Of a DNA stretch of 15,239 bases, positions 14,112 to 15,239 are shown one piece after another. The position numbers were made by a program, and so were the translations under genes. Below the pieces are notes generated by a model. The model did not search any database. It was not told the origin of the DNA and saw only the letters and a program-made list of their open reading frames with translations. The first letter of the stretch is position 1. Each line of letters begins with the position of its first letter. Origin of the DNA: Microcaldota archaeon (GTDB lineage Archaea; Micrarchaeota; Micrarchaeia; Micrarchaeales; Micrarchaeaceae); NCBI GenBank assembly GCA_021828345.1, contig JAJZJI010000021.1:1-15239 (forward strand), read 5' to 3'.

Positions 14112-15239
14112 ATGTTAGATATTTCAGGTATGTTATACGGAATAATATCGCTTGGCAATTATGTGATAACCTCATCTGATGTAAGTAGCGTAGGCAGTCA
14201 GTTTATACCTATAATACTAATAGCAATTTTAGCTGACTCAATGATTATATCGTTATGGTATATGATAAGCTCAATAATAAACAGCTCAGAATGGAAGGCT
14301 GGGGCGATAAGCGAATTTTATCAACTAGTTGGCACAGTAATAATAATGGTTATAATAGTCGGGGTACTTGGTACATATGGCAGCGCTTTCGTATCATCAT
14401 TGGGTAATAGCGGACTTTCCCCTACGAGTATGACATTAACCTGCGCGAATTTAGAACTAAATAGCAATTTGAACATACTTAAATTAAATCCAACAGGGCT
14501 TACAACTTACTCATTTTTGTCTGGCATTAACGGACTGTCATTTTCAGGATTATGCAGTTATATATATGCTCAGGATATTGTGCCATCATTCTCTTCTACA
14601 TTAAATTATCCTCTGGCCGCAACAGGCATTATAACGGCAAATCTTACAAATCAGACTGCAACAAATATAAATTCATATTTTGTATTAGATTCGTATATTG
14701 GCTATCTAAAAGGTCTATCACCAACCTACGAATTCTGCCTGCAAGGCGCCCCAGGAGAGGGATTATCCTGCTTATTGCCACCTCTATCATTTGTAAATCC
14801 TCCTCTACTCACTGTTGTAGGTGCATATAAACCTTATGCGGGATTTAGCATGCTCTACAATATTATGAGGACGCTTGGTGTTCTTTTAACATCAGCATTA
14901 GAATCTTTTATAGGACAATTACTTCTGATATCAACAATGTTAGAAATCTGGCCGTATCTACTATTTATTGGCATACTTGCGAGAGTATTTCCATACACTA
15001 GAAAAATTGGAGGATTATTTATTGCTATTGCTATTGGCGTATTATTTTTCTATCCACTTATATTCTCTATGGAATATTTAACATTAGGGCATGGATTAAA
15101 TAATCAAGTTGATCAAAATTCTATTAATATACTAAATGTAGGATCATATGTCACAACAGCTACAGGGCAGATTACAACAAATCCTGTTACCGGTGTTACA
15201 AATCTGATAAATAACAATCCCCTATCTGGGTCTGGTGCG
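14112..15239 (+). CDS. Polytopic membrane protein 3, VirB6/CedA-like candidate (3' end outside window)
   Basis: The frame is open from ATG 14112 to the right edge, giving 376 residues with no stop. Helices lie near 31-53, 69-88, 268-290 and 300-322. A large outer domain at ~90-265 has four Cys (111, 148, 209, 220) and sequons. Inner segment 'NSSEWKAGAISEFYQLVG' before helix 2 parallels proteins 1 and 2. The core motif R291-x2-P294-x2-R297-x2-GG-x2-IA-x2-IG-x4-YP315 is identical in spacing to protein 1. A Thr/Asn-rich tail begins near 330. A GAGGT site about 9 bases before the ATG and the one-base gap to the previous stop support the start and coupling. The protein is probably longer than seen. 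Shorter reading frames in this stretch (e.g. 14552-14830) are shadows of this gene. Confidence 0.72.
   Translation, partial: MLDISGMLYGIISLGNYVITSSDVSSVGSQFIPIILIAILADSMIISLWYMISSIINSSEWKAGAISEFYQLVGTVIIMVIIVGVLGTYGSAFVSSLGNSGLSPTSMTLTCANLELNSNLNILKLNPTGLTTYSFLSGINGLSFSGLCSYIYAQDIVPSFSSTLNYPLAATGIITANLTNQTATNINSYFVLDSYIGYLKGLSPTYEFCLQGAPGEGLSCLLPPLSFVNPPLLTVVGAYKPYAGFSMLYNIMRTLGVLLTSALESFIGQLLLISTMLEIWPYLLFIGILARVFPYTRKIGGLFIAIAIGVLFFYPLIFSMEYLTLGHGLNNQVDQNSINILNVGSYVTTATGQITTNPVTGVTNLINNNPLSGSGA

Noticed and set aside
14552..14830. Open frame of 92 codons on the plus strand
   Set aside because: It is out of frame within polytopic protein 3, whose frame stays open from 14112 to the edge and carries the shared motif.

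Overview
The window is AT-rich and looks archaeal. It encodes an archaeal-type topoisomerase IA, an archaeal TrmI-type tRNA methyltransferase, a sequon-dense surface protein with a Gly-rich linker, TATA boxes about 25-30 bases ahead of several starts, and Shine-Dalgarno sites of the GGTGATC type. Tight gene packing, a shortened TrmI and the style of the surface protein suggest a small-genome DPANN-like archaeon (Micrarchaeota/Parvarchaeota-like). That placement is inference from style, not from a marker gene.

Layout. (1) 2-1114, plus: 3' part of a cell-surface glycoprotein with a C-terminal membrane anchor. (2) 1119-4229, minus: an operon of a small two-helix membrane protein, DNA topoisomerase I and a truncated TrmI. 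(3) 4246-10196: a glycan block on both strands, with a pair of SMR/ArnE-ArnF-like four-helix proteins, a radical SAM protein, a GT2 polyprenyl-phosphate-sugar synthase-like enzyme, a GT-C integral membrane glycosyltransferase, and a NodU/CmcH-type carbamoyltransferase that abuts the GT-C gene. (4) 10339-15239, plus: five consecutive membrane proteins. These are a small VirB2-like pilin candidate with its own promoter and T-rich terminator, a six-helix membrane protein, and three large polytopic proteins. The first and third share a gapless R-P-R-GG-IA-IG-YP motif and the second carries a looser version. The last gene runs off the right edge.

How they may work together. The glycan block has the parts of an ArnC / ArnE-ArnF / ArnT-like relay: load a sugar onto a polyprenyl phosphate, flip it, and transfer it outside. 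The carbamoyltransferase and perhaps the radical SAM protein would be tailoring enzymes. Surface proteins such as the one at the left edge would be natural acceptors. The right-hand block resembles the membrane part (VirB2 plus VirB6/CedA-like channel proteins) of a type IV secretion or archaeal Ced/Ted-type DNA-transfer machine. No VirB4-type ATPase is visible, so that reading is a hypothesis to be tested downstream. No tRNA, rRNA, CRISPR array or insertion sequence was seen, and no gene-free stretch exceeds 300 bases (the longest is about 140, at 10197-10338).
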